This document shows, piece by piece, positions 17,001-24,164 of a stretch of 64,000 nucleotides of DNA. The notes under the pieces are model-generated. The model saw only the letters and a program-made list of their open reading frames with translations, searched no databases and was not told the DNA's origin. The stretch lies in NCBI GenBank assembly GCA_016932335.1, contig JAFGCZ010000012.1, positions 308,721 to 372,720 on the forward strand, given 5' to 3'. Both the position numbers and the translations under genes were made by a program. The stretch's first letter is position 1; each line of letters opens with the position of its first letter. The DNA is from Opitutales bacterium (lineage in GTDB: Bacteria > Verrucomicrobiota > Verrucomicrobiia > Opitutales > Oceanipulchritudinaceae).

Positions 17001-18052
17001 CCGAAATTGGAGAAATGCAGAATCGCCGTAAAGTTCTGGAGGTTCAGTTATCCGATCTCGAAGTTGCTGTCAGTGAGCTCGAAGTCTCGCGAAAGACACT
17101 TACCATTGAGACTTCCGACATCCGCGAACGCGCAGAACGTGCAGAAAAGAATATCGCAGGGCTGAAACAGAATGAGGCCGTTTTAACTGCAAAACTGGAG
17201 CAGTTAGAGAAAGAAATCGGCGAAAAGGAACCCATCCTGAACAACTTGGATTCGCGCATTAGTGCTCAGGAAACGGCATTTTCTAAGTTGGAGGGGGATA
17301 CGCTCAGTCTTCAAGATGAGCATACAGCTCTCTCCAAAAGCTTGAGCGTGTTGAAGGCACAGGCTGAGGAACTAGAAGAGCAGAGTGCTTCCGCGGAAGA
17401 TCGTAAGCAGAATATCGATTCTGAAATAGAAGCGCTTCAGTCTCGGTTTGCCAAAATGCAGAAAGAAGCCGGGAATCTTGAGGCTGAAAAGAGCCAGATG
17501 GAGCATAGTATTGCTTCAAAGAGCAAGGCGCTAAGTACTCTTGAAGCTGAAATGGCTAAAGCTCACGATTTGCTCAATTCCATCAAGTCTGCCATTACGC
17601 AGCAGACGGAAGTTAAGACAGCTACAGAGCATCTGGTTTCCAAGCTGAAACAGGAGTCTATTGCAATGGAGAAAAACCATGCTGTTGCGGCTTCTGAAAT
17701 GGAGGAAATGGAAAAGCGGTTGGCTTCAGTTAACGAAGAGATGCGCCTGGCCCAAAATCGTAAAGAAGAGCTTAATTCTGAAAATGAATTGATTCGCAAG
17801 AATATTCAGGAGCAGTCTGAGCTGTTCGATTTGAAGCGTATCGAAATTCAGGGCCTTGATAAAAAGTTAATTGCTCGCCAGTCTGAATACGAAGCCCAGC
17901 AGGCGGAGTGCGCCAAGCTTGAAAAACGCAGAGCCGAACTCGAAAAATCGGTTTCTGAGTTGGATTCCGTCAAGGGCGATCTCAAATCTAAGCTCGACAA
18001 TATGCTTAAGGAACAGAGTGCGGTGATCAACGCCCTCAAATCCCTCCAATAA
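14051..18052 (+). CDS. Very long coiled-coil protein with N-terminal pseudo-receiver
   Basis: A 1333-residue protein. Residues about 10-130 have the alternating strand/helix pattern of a CheY-like receiver ('GLVYIIASSPEYRRYFS', 'RIVVVELGDGD', 'PVVVCAEK'), but the phosphoacceptor position is Glu (E60), the Thr/Ser is Cys and the conserved Lys is lost, so it cannot be a normal phospho-receiver. From about residue 180 to the end the sequence is almost unbroken heptad-repeat coiled coil, rich in E, K, A, Q and L, with no membrane segment or globular tail. The start is uncertain: ATG 14051 or ATG 14072 (the latter begins directly at the receiver); a TTG at 13985 would add a hydrophobic stretch. 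A strong terminator follows. Likely a cytoplasmic filament, tether or polarity scaffold. Confidence 0.8.
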   Translation: MYSRNNSMINTGLVYIIASSPEYRRYFSVVFSELGCSVSSLESTGQLRRGGSAPRIVVVELGDGDQEKFKEVESIRGLFPRVPVVVCAEKLKLDDVLKAIRFRCVEAFEGTPDLGVFLEFIQRVLFDGRSLAGDVQSRCESVLQEVPFPLFKEKKGNLSLSTPIKRMSPEERIAVTEDRLQKAIQEITSHHQEIEALSLDLAQKQTKVDSGLAELAEAQKKLEEDRIRFDEDTLDARKRYEETAERERLLKEQEAVLLEQKAALETQKATLEQSIESLNIEISELESAKGEALQEENRAKASMQEAVDKLEASKAELLTNEERMAVLETRHAEMQTEISRMKSEAEALAAEAETKRLEVESERHHLQEWTDRVRAEVEEEQAAANAIKVKLKQQEEALAVREAELEDDRKQLAHLKEFEVELNQRKEALDLQHSDITSQIERLTRLKEDTAQVRIEIDAREGAVVEAESKIKQQTATLAEQEAYIAEENLKLEKLKQDLVKIEALREETDALIASQTAQAEELAAQDKRLREREAELIKDQETYETDLKQFRKEQETREIELKALEDSLADREKGIKSKEANLAATDAEIKEALEKFEIERLQHQEVLAALNDAEKRKAQLEEAAAVAQQQFDDAEASFEELKAERASFEQEYNAFLENKATFERELEALKEERESVQLSVQQSEQKLADLVNKTREREELLSSGDEKVAEIEQKINQKNQILSATEDAIHATERKQQIIKSQAQEELDKLKASQEKVEKNIASLGEQLGAKEAELISLNKKAIAQESSIDAAQEEINKLAASKQGLEAAVNDLQAARESLDLEQAELSKQVKDADTRLQSLKADSLSIEESLRVTDAQLKQKQQALAEAETAHTKCSGEIGEFESQKAELEEEVNILNSKVKTLMESAKSLREEQERLDMEKATLFDESKKAEARVAELKKHESELTSKVESLSKEVQIKETAAAEAEVSLKKSQQMSEALDAEIGEMQNRRKVLEVQLSDLEVAVSELEVSRKTLTIETSDIRERAERAEKNIAGLKQNEAVLTAKLEQLEKEIGEKEPILNNLDSRISAQETAFSKLEGDTLSLQDEHTALSKSLSVLKAQAEELEEQSASAEDRKQNIDSEIEALQSRFAKMQKEAGNLEAEKSQMEHSIASKSKALSTLEAEMAKAHDLLNSIKSAITQQTEVKTATEHLVSKLKQESIAMEKNHAVAASEMEEMEKRLASVNEEMRLAQNRKEELNSENELIRKNIQEQSELFDLKRIEIQGLDKKLIARQSEYEAQQAECAKLEKRRAELEKSVSELDSVKGDLKSKLDNMLKEQSAVINALKSLQ

Positions 18053-18078
18053 GTGATTCATTGTCTTTTATTTTTCGC

Positions 18079-18108
18079 AAAGGCGTGTATCTTTGATACA
18101 CGCCTTTT
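18079..18108 (+). terminator. Rho-independent terminator after coiled-coil gene
   Basis: A perfect 13-bp stem (18079-18091 with 18095-18107) with a 3-base loop ends in a short T run. It lies about 27 bases after the stop of the coiled-coil gene. The stem is symmetric enough to act in both directions. Confidence 0.85.
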
Positions 18109-18137
18109 GTTTATCCCATTTTGTTTGAATTGTTTTC

Positions 18138-19181
18138 ATGCCCATCGATATCCTTGAGACTAAAAAAAAGCCCATCTACTCCATCAGTCCTGATTTAAGG
18201 TCGTACCTTTCTCGCTTCCAAAGAGAGCGCGATCTCCCGGTATCCTACTGTCGATTGCTTCAGTGGAGTGAGTCGATGCCGTTATACGATAAGAACGGAG
18301 AAGAAACGCTTTGGAATACAGTGATTTATCCGCGAGAAGATATGGATCAGCTCAATAGAGCATTAACCGAGATCTATGCTTTGCTCAAGACGGAGGGTGA
18401 TCTCTCTTACGTGGATAACCTGTATGTCGATCGAGTTGACTATTGTACCTTTGGGAACAGTAATCCTTTTCGCGTCCGCATTGTGAATACCCACAACGAG
18501 AACCAGGATTACTACTACATCAAAAAAGCCGATGCATCACGTGTTTATGGTTTGGAGTTGGAGCACTTGCTATCCCCAAACCGTATGCACTACTATACTA
18601 ACGATGATACATTGGTGGAGGAGCACATTGTTGGCATTCCTGGGGATATCTTTATACGTGACTGGTTGCACAACCCCAATTTTAAGCAGGTTCGCCTTGC
18701 CAAAGAACTGGTGAAATTCAATGAGCGTTGCTTCGTTCGGCTGCTTGGAGACATGCGTTCTTATAATTTTGTTGTGGAGCTGACTCCAGACTTTGAGGAG
18801 ATCCAAATTCGTCTCCGGGCTATGGATTTTGATCAGCAATCCTACAGTGGCCGCAAGAACTTTTATTTGCCCCAGTTTTTCAAAGATAACAACAAGCTGG
18901 TTACGTTTTGTCTGAAAGAATTGGATTATCAGACGTCTCGTCAATATCAGAGGGAAGAGCATGCTGTTATCTACCGGCGTATTCAACTCGGGCTGATTCG
19001 TATTAAGCAAATTATCGAATGTATGTGCTCTGATCGAATCGCCCCGGATGAAAATGTGGCTATGCTTAGGGAGGCACTCGCCGAGCATTATGGAAACACA
19101 GATTTCTTGCAGTGTTCCAGTATGGGGCAGTTAGTTAGAAAAAGTATTGAAACCATCTATTTTTCCAAAGGAAAGAAGTAG
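18138..19181 (+). CDS. Uncharacterised protein with kinase/aminoglycoside-phosphotransferase-like motifs
   Basis: The 347-residue protein was not recognised as a named family. Its motif order matches a protein-kinase/APH fold: a strand ending in 'YYYIKKAD' (candidate ATP-binding Lys near residue 130), a hinge-like 'LVEEHIVGIPGDIF', a catalytic-loop-like 'LGDMRSYNFVV' (Asp and Asn spaced five apart) and 'LRAMDFDQQSY' in place of DFG. There is no signal peptide or membrane segment. It starts 30 bases after the terminator of the coiled-coil gene, so it likely has its own promoter, and it may phosphorylate a component of the adjacent locus. Function is inferred only from motif spacing. Confidence 0.6.
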   Translation: MPIDILETKKKPIYSISPDLRSYLSRFQRERDLPVSYCRLLQWSESMPLYDKNGEETLWNTVIYPREDMDQLNRALTEIYALLKTEGDLSYVDNLYVDRVDYCTFGNSNPFRVRIVNTHNENQDYYYIKKADASRVYGLELEHLLSPNRMHYYTNDDTLVEEHIVGIPGDIFIRDWLHNPNFKQVRLAKELVKFNERCFVRLLGDMRSYNFVVELTPDFEEIQIRLRAMDFDQQSYSGRKNFYLPQFFKDNNKLVTFCLKELDYQTSRQYQREEHAVIYRRIQLGLIRIKQIIECMCSDRIAPDENVAMLREALAEHYGNTDFLQCSSMGQLVRKSIETIYFSKGKK

Positions 19182-19254
19182 GAAGGGAGGGGGCTTGTTC
19201 TTGGCTTGCTAGATTGCTCTTTCCGCTTATACTCCAAGTAAATCTCATCTCTAT

Positions 19255-19752
19255 ATGGCCCACCTATTTGAAGTTTCTCACTCGGATAAAACTCCTTTCA
19301 GTGAAACGGAGCGCTTGGATTACAATTCGATCATGCAGGAGCAATTGGCCTTGAAAGCCCAATCTGCTTTTATTGCTCTGGCTGAGTGTATGGATCAGCC
19401 AGTTTTGGTGATCAACGACCATAAGCAGGTGATCTTCTCGAATGCGGCCGCCTTGGACTGTGTTCAGGAGCATGACCATCCAGATCATGTTCTTGGGCTT
19501 CGCTTCGGTGAATTTCTGGGACGGAATCATGCCATGAATAATCATACCTGCAGTGATCCTTCCATTTGTGCCAACTGCAATGAGCTTTCAGCCATTCTGA
19601 ATGCTTTGAATGGTGATTCGTCCATTGAAGGAACCCTTTCTGTTTTTGAAACAACACCGGATAATTCAATTTTCTATGATGTTTACGCCGTTCCTTTTTC
19701 GATGAATGAACGGTCATATGCCTTGGTTCAGTTGGTTTCTAAGAAGGGTTAA
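19255..19752 (+). CDS. PAS-domain protein with cysteine cluster
   Basis: A 165-residue single-domain sensor. Residues about 35-160 form a PAS fold ('DQPVLVINDHKQVIFSNAAA', 'GLRFGEFLGRNHAM', final strands 'YDVYAVPFSMNERSYALVQL'). The insert at 95-110 reads 'CSDPSICANC'; the same position in a known subclass of PAS sensors holds a C-x(6)-C-x(2)-C pattern suggestive of metal or redox sensing. No kinase or output domain is attached, so it must signal through a partner. Its last four bases overlap the convergent permease gene. It is downstream of the kinase-like gene by about 70 bases. Confidence 0.7.
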   Translation: MAHLFEVSHSDKTPFSETERLDYNSIMQEQLALKAQSAFIALAECMDQPVLVINDHKQVIFSNAAALDCVQEHDHPDHVLGLRFGEFLGRNHAMNNHTCSDPSICANCNELSAILNALNGDSSIEGTLSVFETTPDNSIFYDVYAVPFSMNERSYALVQLVSKKG

Positions 19753-20582
19753 TACCCTTTTCTTAAGGTGCTGCACAGATAGCTTAACCCGGTAATGCCT
19801 ATGATAACAGGGCCGGCCGGGAGATCAATTGCATAGCTGACACATGTGCCGCCTGTCATTAGAATTGCGCAGGCAATGGTTGAGCGTACAAGTAATGCTC
19901 GACTGCTGGTCTTTTTGTGCATGGCCAGCGCCGGAGGCAGTGTTAAAAGTGCTATCACCAGAACAATCCCCACCAGCGATACCATGATTACGATGGTCAG
20001 TGCGGTCAGGGTCAGCAGTAGTAGGTTCCAGCGGTGTACCTGTAGGCCTCTCAGTTCGGCGAACTCTGGGTCAAAGGCAATACCGGTTAGCTCCTTGTTG
20101 TATCTGAACAAACAACCCGTTACGATAATCCCGAGGATTGCCGTTATGATAAGCTCTTGCTTATTGATGAGTAGGATGTTTCCGAACAGGTAGCTCATGG
20201 GGTCTACATAAGACGGAGTGACCTGAAAGCAAATAAGTCCCACTGCCATGCCGCTCACCCATATTGCCCCTATCAGGGAGTCCTCTCTCGCTGCATGCTT
20301 TTGCTGGATCCGGCTGATGAGCAGAGCTGCTGCCAGTGCACTGATAATCGCTCCATAAGTTGGGTTTAGCCAGGGGAGATTCAGGCGAACCTGAAGTAGA
20401 GAGAATAAGCCGATCCCACCTAAGATGCAGTGCGCGATTGCCGCCGCCAGATAACTGATGCGGCGAAGTATGACATGCGTTCCCACCATTCCCAGAGGCA
20501 CACTTGCCAGTAATCCAGCCAAAAGGGCATTCCTTAGAAAGGGGATCTCTGGAGAAAGGATATGGCGTAGAAGTTCACTCAT
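19749..20582 (-). CDS. Metal ABC transporter permease (ZnuB/MntB family)
   Basis: The 277-residue protein has about eight hydrophobic helices and the family landmarks 'GMVGTHVILRRISYLAAAIAH' (with the conserved His after the first helices), 'LFGNILLI' and the 'VGIVLVIALLTLPPALA' loop. It would form the channel of a zinc or manganese importer. ATG 20582 overlaps the end of the ATPase gene by eight bases; a farther in-frame start at 20651 would add 23 non-homologous residues lying inside that gene. No substrate-binding lipoprotein gene is next to it. Confidence 0.88.
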   Translation of the reverse strand: MSELLRHILSPEIPFLRNALLAGLLASVPLGMVGTHVILRRISYLAAAIAHCILGGIGLFSLLQVRLNLPWLNPTYGAIISALAAALLISRIQQKHAAREDSLIGAIWVSGMAVGLICFQVTPSYVDPMSYLFGNILLINKQELIITAILGIIVTGCLFRYNKELTGIAFDPEFAELRGLQVHRWNLLLLTLTALTIVIMVSLVGIVLVIALLTLPPALAMHKKTSSRALLVRSTIACAILMTGGTCVSYAIDLPAGPVIIGITGLSYLCSTLRKGY

Positions 20583-21327
20583 GTTTGCAGGCCCCTTCGC
20601 AATGTCCGTGTTGCACAAACCGCATTTCCTGTCCGTAGAGTTTACTAACAAGGCTTCCTGAAAGTGCTTCTGTCGGGTGAATGTGTACTTTTCGGTTTAC
20701 GCAGAGCACCCGTTTCACATGGGCGGATACAAAGCTCAAATCATGGCTTACGGTGAGAATGGTTAACGTCTTTGCCAGTCTGTCCAGGATTTCTCTGAAC
20801 TGGGCTTCAGCCTGCGCATCCACATGTGCCGTTGGTTCATCCAAAAGCAGTAACTTGGGGCTCATAATCAAAGCTCTGGCGATCAATACCCTTTGCCGTT
20901 GGCCGCCGGATAGTGCATAGAATGGGCTGTGGATTTGTTCGGTTAAACCAAGCTCTTCAATTACTTTTTCAGCTTTTGTCTTTTCTTCGTTTGTAAAACT
21001 TTTGCCTATGTGGTTCCCGAGGCAGCCCATCAAAACCACTTCTTTTACACAGATCGGAAACAGAGGGTCAAAATGTATGTGTTGAGGAACGTAACCAACG
21101 GTGCGGCGGTTCTTTATAGGAGAAGCACCAAATAGAGATATCTTTCCTGATTGGGGTTTTAAGAGCCCCAGCATTAATTTAAGAAGTGTAGTTTTTCCTC
21201 CGCCGTTGGGGCCTACTACGCACAGATGTTCTCCTGAATTGATCTCAAAAGATGCATTTTCCAGGATGGGCCTTTCCCCGTAGGAGAAGCAGATTTGTTT
21301 GAAGCTGATAGCCGGATTTGCATCCAT
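20575..21327 (-). CDS. Metal ABC transporter ATP-binding protein (ZnuC/MntA family)
   Basis: A 250-residue ABC ATPase with Walker A 'GPNGGGKTTL', signature 'LSGGQRQRVLIARAL' and Walker B 'LLLLDEPTAHVD', and the Q-loop 'VGYVPQHIHFDP'. Size and motif context match the ATPases of zinc/manganese importers. The C-terminus ends in a His/Cys-rich tail (HGHCEGACKHE), a plausible metal-sensing or metal-buffering element that fits the substrate. It begins three bases after menG and overlaps the permease gene; both are likely read with the upstream ClpX-like gene. Confidence 0.88.
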   Translation of the reverse strand: MDANPAISFKQICFSYGERPILENASFEINSGEHLCVVGPNGGGKTTLLKLMLGLLKPQSGKISLFGASPIKNRRTVGYVPQHIHFDPLFPICVKEVVLMGCLGNHIGKSFTNEEKTKAEKVIEELGLTEQIHSPFYALSGGQRQRVLIARALIMSPKLLLLDEPTAHVDAQAEAQFREILDRLAKTLTILTVSHDLSFVSAHVKRVLCVNRKVHIHPTEALSGSLVSKLYGQEMRFVQHGHCEGACKHE

Positions 21328-21330
21328 AGG

Positions 21331-22062
21331 TTAGGCTTTGGTCGCAGAGTGTATGGCTACAATGGTTCCGGTAATTCCTTTGGAGAAAACCTTGGCAAAT
21401 CCGGCGTCCTTCATTTCCATTTCCATTTGTTGTCGATTTGGGAATGTTGCAATGGTTCCTCCAAGGTATTCGTAAGCAGATTTATTGCCGGTTACGATAC
21501 GGGCTATAAAGGGCAGGATTCCTTTCAAATACATGTAGTAGAAGGGCTTGATCAATTTTACCGGTTGACTGAATTCCAGACAGACTAATGTGCCGCCGGG
21601 TTTCAATACACGCCGCATTTCCTCAAGTCCTTGCTTGCGGTTTTCCAGGTTTCTCAGCCCGAAGGAAATGGTTAAGACATCCACGCTGTCTGTTTCCAGA
21701 GGGAGGTTCAGGCAGTCGCCAACACCAAAAGCTATTTTTTGGTGCCGCGGGTTTTTGGCTTGTTTTTCTCGAGCCTGTTCCAGCATTGCTTCGCAGAAAT
21801 CGAGCCCGGTTATTTCAACATTCGCAGGTAACCCATCGCACAGGGCAAAGGCCACATCGCCGCTTCCTGTTGCTAAATCGCACAGGATTTGAGGGGTTAG
21901 TGATCTCACTGTGGAAACTAGACGTTTTCTCCAGTAAAAATCTATCCCCATGGATAGCATGTGGTTCGCTAGGTCATAGCGACCGGCTATCCCTGTAAAC
22001 ATTTTTCTGACGGCGTTTCCTTCTGGTTTCATGGCTGGTAAATGGATGACCTTGCCTCTCAT
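21331..22062 (-). CDS. menG: Demethylmenaquinone methyltransferase (MenG/UbiE)
   Basis: MenG/UbiE carries out the C-methylation that completes menaquinone. The 243-residue protein shows 'VRKMFTGIAGRYDLANHMLS' at the N-terminus, the SAM-binding 'LCDLATGSGDVAFAL', 'GLDFCEAMLE', and the family motif 'DVLTISFGLRNLENR' plus 'RVLKPGGTLVCLEFS' and 'YEYLGGTIATFPNR'. ATG 22062 is used; TTG 22077 and ATG 22032 are alternatives. It follows the ClpX-like gene by 29 bases and precedes the ABC transporter genes by three. Other men genes are not in the window; UbiE-only function cannot be excluded from sequence. Confidence 0.9.
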   Translation of the reverse strand: MRGKVIHLPAMKPEGNAVRKMFTGIAGRYDLANHMLSMGIDFYWRKRLVSTVRSLTPQILCDLATGSGDVAFALCDGLPANVEITGLDFCEAMLEQAREKQAKNPRHQKIAFGVGDCLNLPLETDSVDVLTISFGLRNLENRKQGLEEMRRVLKPGGTLVCLEFSQPVKLIKPFYYMYLKGILPFIARIVTGNKSAYEYLGGTIATFPNRQQMEMEMKDAGFAKVFSKGITGTIVAIHSATKA

Positions 22063-22091
22063 TTTCTGAATTGTCAACGAGTCAGCATGCC

Positions 22092-23681
22092 TTACTCGGA
22101 GTCTTTGCGAAAGCTTTCCACAACCATGCGGGAGAGCTCTTTGTCCGGATCCTTGATCATCTCCTCACCAAGTGTGAAGGTGGATTCTCCTGTGTTTCTT
22201 GAGATGATCTTCAGCCCATGCTCGAAATCTTTGAATTTCTGTTCACACAGGGTTCTTATTGAAAGGTCTTTTTCCACCGCTTCGTCAATTAGCGCATTAC
22301 AAGCAAGTTCGTTAAAGCTTATTCTGAGATCATATTTCTCCTCAAAACGTGAGGTGTAGGTTTCGATTTCCTGCATATGAACCGCCTGCTGTAGGTGCTG
22401 GTTTTCTTTGAGTAAACGCAGCAATGTTTGAGCAGGCTCATTTACGGTGTTTGTTGTTACCTCAAAATTGCGGATACCTGTGGACGGAAGCTCAAATTTG
22501 AAATCGCGGAAAATGCGTTCGAGCACGGTCATCAAGCCGCGGGCACCTGTTTTTTCAGCATAAGCTTTATGGGCGATGTCATCAATCGCCTCCGGGGTGA
22601 TGGCGAAGTCGATCTTATAGCCTTTAAAGTCCTGCCGGTATTGTTCCAGAAGGCTGCCTTCTGATGAAAGAAGGATTTCTCCAAGGTCTTTGGCATTTAA
22701 AGGGTTGCAGGAGACTCGAACGGGAAGCCGTCCGATGAATTCGGGCTCAAATCCGTATTTTATCAGATCCGGCGTTTCCACATGGGGGAGGTATTCAAAG
22801 CCTTCTTTTTCGGAATTGTTGCGATCTGCGGAAAAACCGATGGTCGTTGTGTCCATACGCTTTTTTATTTGTTCACCGAGTCTGTCGAAGGCTCCACTCA
22901 CGATGAACAAGATATGTTTTGTACTGATCGTTTTCTTTTGAGGCCCGCTGTTACCCATGCTCATCATGGCCTGCATTTGTGCCATCATATCAGTCGGAGA
23001 GAATAGGTTTACTTCCGTGTCCTCCATCAGCTTCAGCAAATTGATCTGTACCCCGCGTCCGGAGACATCTTTACCTCCACTGGAGTTTTGCTGGGAGGCT
23101 ATTTTATCTATTTCGTCTATGTAGACGATGCCATACTGTGCCAGTTCCACGTTGCCCTGGCTCAGTTTATACAAGTCGCGCACAAGATCCTCTACGTCCG
23201 CACCCACATAACCGGTTTCGGAGAACTTTGTGGCATCGGCTTTTACGAAGGGAACTCCGATTAGCTTTGCTATGCAGCGCATCAGGTAGGTTTTGCCTAC
23301 ACCGGTGGGGCCAAGCAGTAGAATATTCTGCTTGTGGTAGTCCTTTTCCATGAGTTTTGGGGACTCAATGCATTGCCTTACATGGTTGTAATGGTCGCAA
23401 ATGGCTACCGAAAGCACCTTTTTGGCCTCGTCCTGCTTAATCACAAAACGGTTTAGGTAATCCCGGATTTCTCTGGGCTTCAGATTAAACTCACGAATGC
23501 GTTTGAGCGTCTCTTCAGTGTCTGGATCGTCTGCTTCGGGGAACTTTTCCGGATCATTCTTGGGGCTCGTGGCCCCCATTCCATATCCGGGCGGGACCAT
23601 TGTAAAGTGCCCGTGTTTAAGGGCTTCCTGAAGCTTTTGTTGCAGTTCCTCAAAGGGGTTCTCTGGTTCTTTATCGCTCAT
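22092..23681 (-). CDS. ClpX-like AAA+ ATPase without zinc-binding domain
   Basis: A 529-residue AAA+ protein of the ClpX/HslU clade: Walker A '[13 protein letters not shown]', '[18 protein letters not shown]', Walker B '[13 protein letters not shown]', a pore region, an 'IGF' tripeptide where ClpX docks ClpP, sensor 2 '[15 protein letters not shown]'. Unlike canonical ClpX it lacks the N-terminal four-Cys zinc domain, has an insertion rich in Met and Gln after the Walker B region, and has a C-terminal extension of about 100 residues. It may unfold specific substrates for ClpP or act alone. First gene of the menG/ABC operon and divergent from the HU-like gene. Confidence 0.85.
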   Translation of the reverse strand: MSDKEPENPFEELQQKLQEALKHGHFTMVPPGYGMGATSPKNDPEKFPEADDPDTEETLKRIREFNLKPREIRDYLNRFVIKQDEAKKVLSVAICDHYNHVRQCIESPKLMEKDYHKQNILLLGPTGVGKTYLMRCIAKLIGVPFVKADATKFSETGYVGADVEDLVRDLYKLSQGNVELAQYGIVYIDEIDKIASQQNSSGGKDVSGRGVQINLLKLMEDTEVNLFSPTDMMAQMQAMMSMGNSGPQKKTISTKHILFIVSGAFDRLGEQIKKRMDTTTIGFSADRNNSEKEGFEYLPHVETPDLIKYGFEPEFIGRLPVRVSCNPLNAKDLGEILLSSEGSLLEQYRQDFKGYKIDFAITPEAIDDIAHKAYAEKTGARGLMTVLERIFRDFKFELPSTGIRNFEVTTNTVNEPAQTLLRLLKENQHLQQAVHMQEIETYTSRFEEKYDLRISFNELACNALIDEAVEKDLSIRTLCEQKFKDFEHGLKIISRNTGESTFTLGEEMIKDPDKELSRMVVESFRKDSE

Positions 23682-23786
23682 AATTTAAATTTTCGCTTGC
23701 TTGACTCGTACCGAAGTGGCACATAACAAATAACTTTTAGGATAATTATCCTCTTATAAAGCAGATCCATTAATTGACAAACAGAT

Positions 23787-24101
23787 ATGTCAGCAAACCT
23801 TACAAAACGAGACATCGTCCTTTCAATTTACGATAAAACTGGTTTCCCGCAAAAAGAAGTGCGCGAAGTCGTGCAACTGACGCTCGACACCATTGCAGAC
23901 GCTCTTGCTGAAGGTCGCAATGTGGAACTCCGCAATTTTGGAGTCTTTGAAGTCCAGGTTCGCAAAAGCCGCATCGGTCGTAATCCGAATAAACCGGAGA
24001 AGGATGTTGTTATTCCCACTCGTGCGGTCATTAAGTTTAAGGCCGGTAAAGAACTTAAGGCAGAGCTTAAGTCCTTGGATATCGATAATATCCAGAAATA
24101 A
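23787..24101 (+). CDS. HU/IHF-family DNA-bending protein
   Basis: A 104-residue nucleoid protein: 'LTKRDIVLSIYDKTGF' helix, 'NVELRNFGVFEVQVR' strand pair and the 'RIGRNPNKPEKDVVIPTRA' arm that inserts into the minor groove with its Pro, then 'IKFKAGKELK'. The 'GRNPNKP' arm is closer to IHF/HU-beta-like proteins than to others, but which subgroup cannot be settled. It would bend DNA as a dimer. It is 63 bases upstream of hisS, so may be read with it or alone. Confidence 0.93.
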   Translation: MSANLTKRDIVLSIYDKTGFPQKEVREVVQLTLDTIADALAEGRNVELRNFGVFEVQVRKSRIGRNPNKPEKDVVIPTRAVIKFKAGKELKAELKSLDIDNIQK

Positions 24102-24164
24102 CCCATTTATTTATCCTTTAACATAGGGCCGCCTTCCTCTCAGGAGCGCGGCTCTTCCTTTGCT

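Noticed and set aside
23774..23779. TTGACA just upstream of the HU-like gene as a -35 box.
   Set aside because: It lies only 8 bases before the ATG, with no room for a -10 box.
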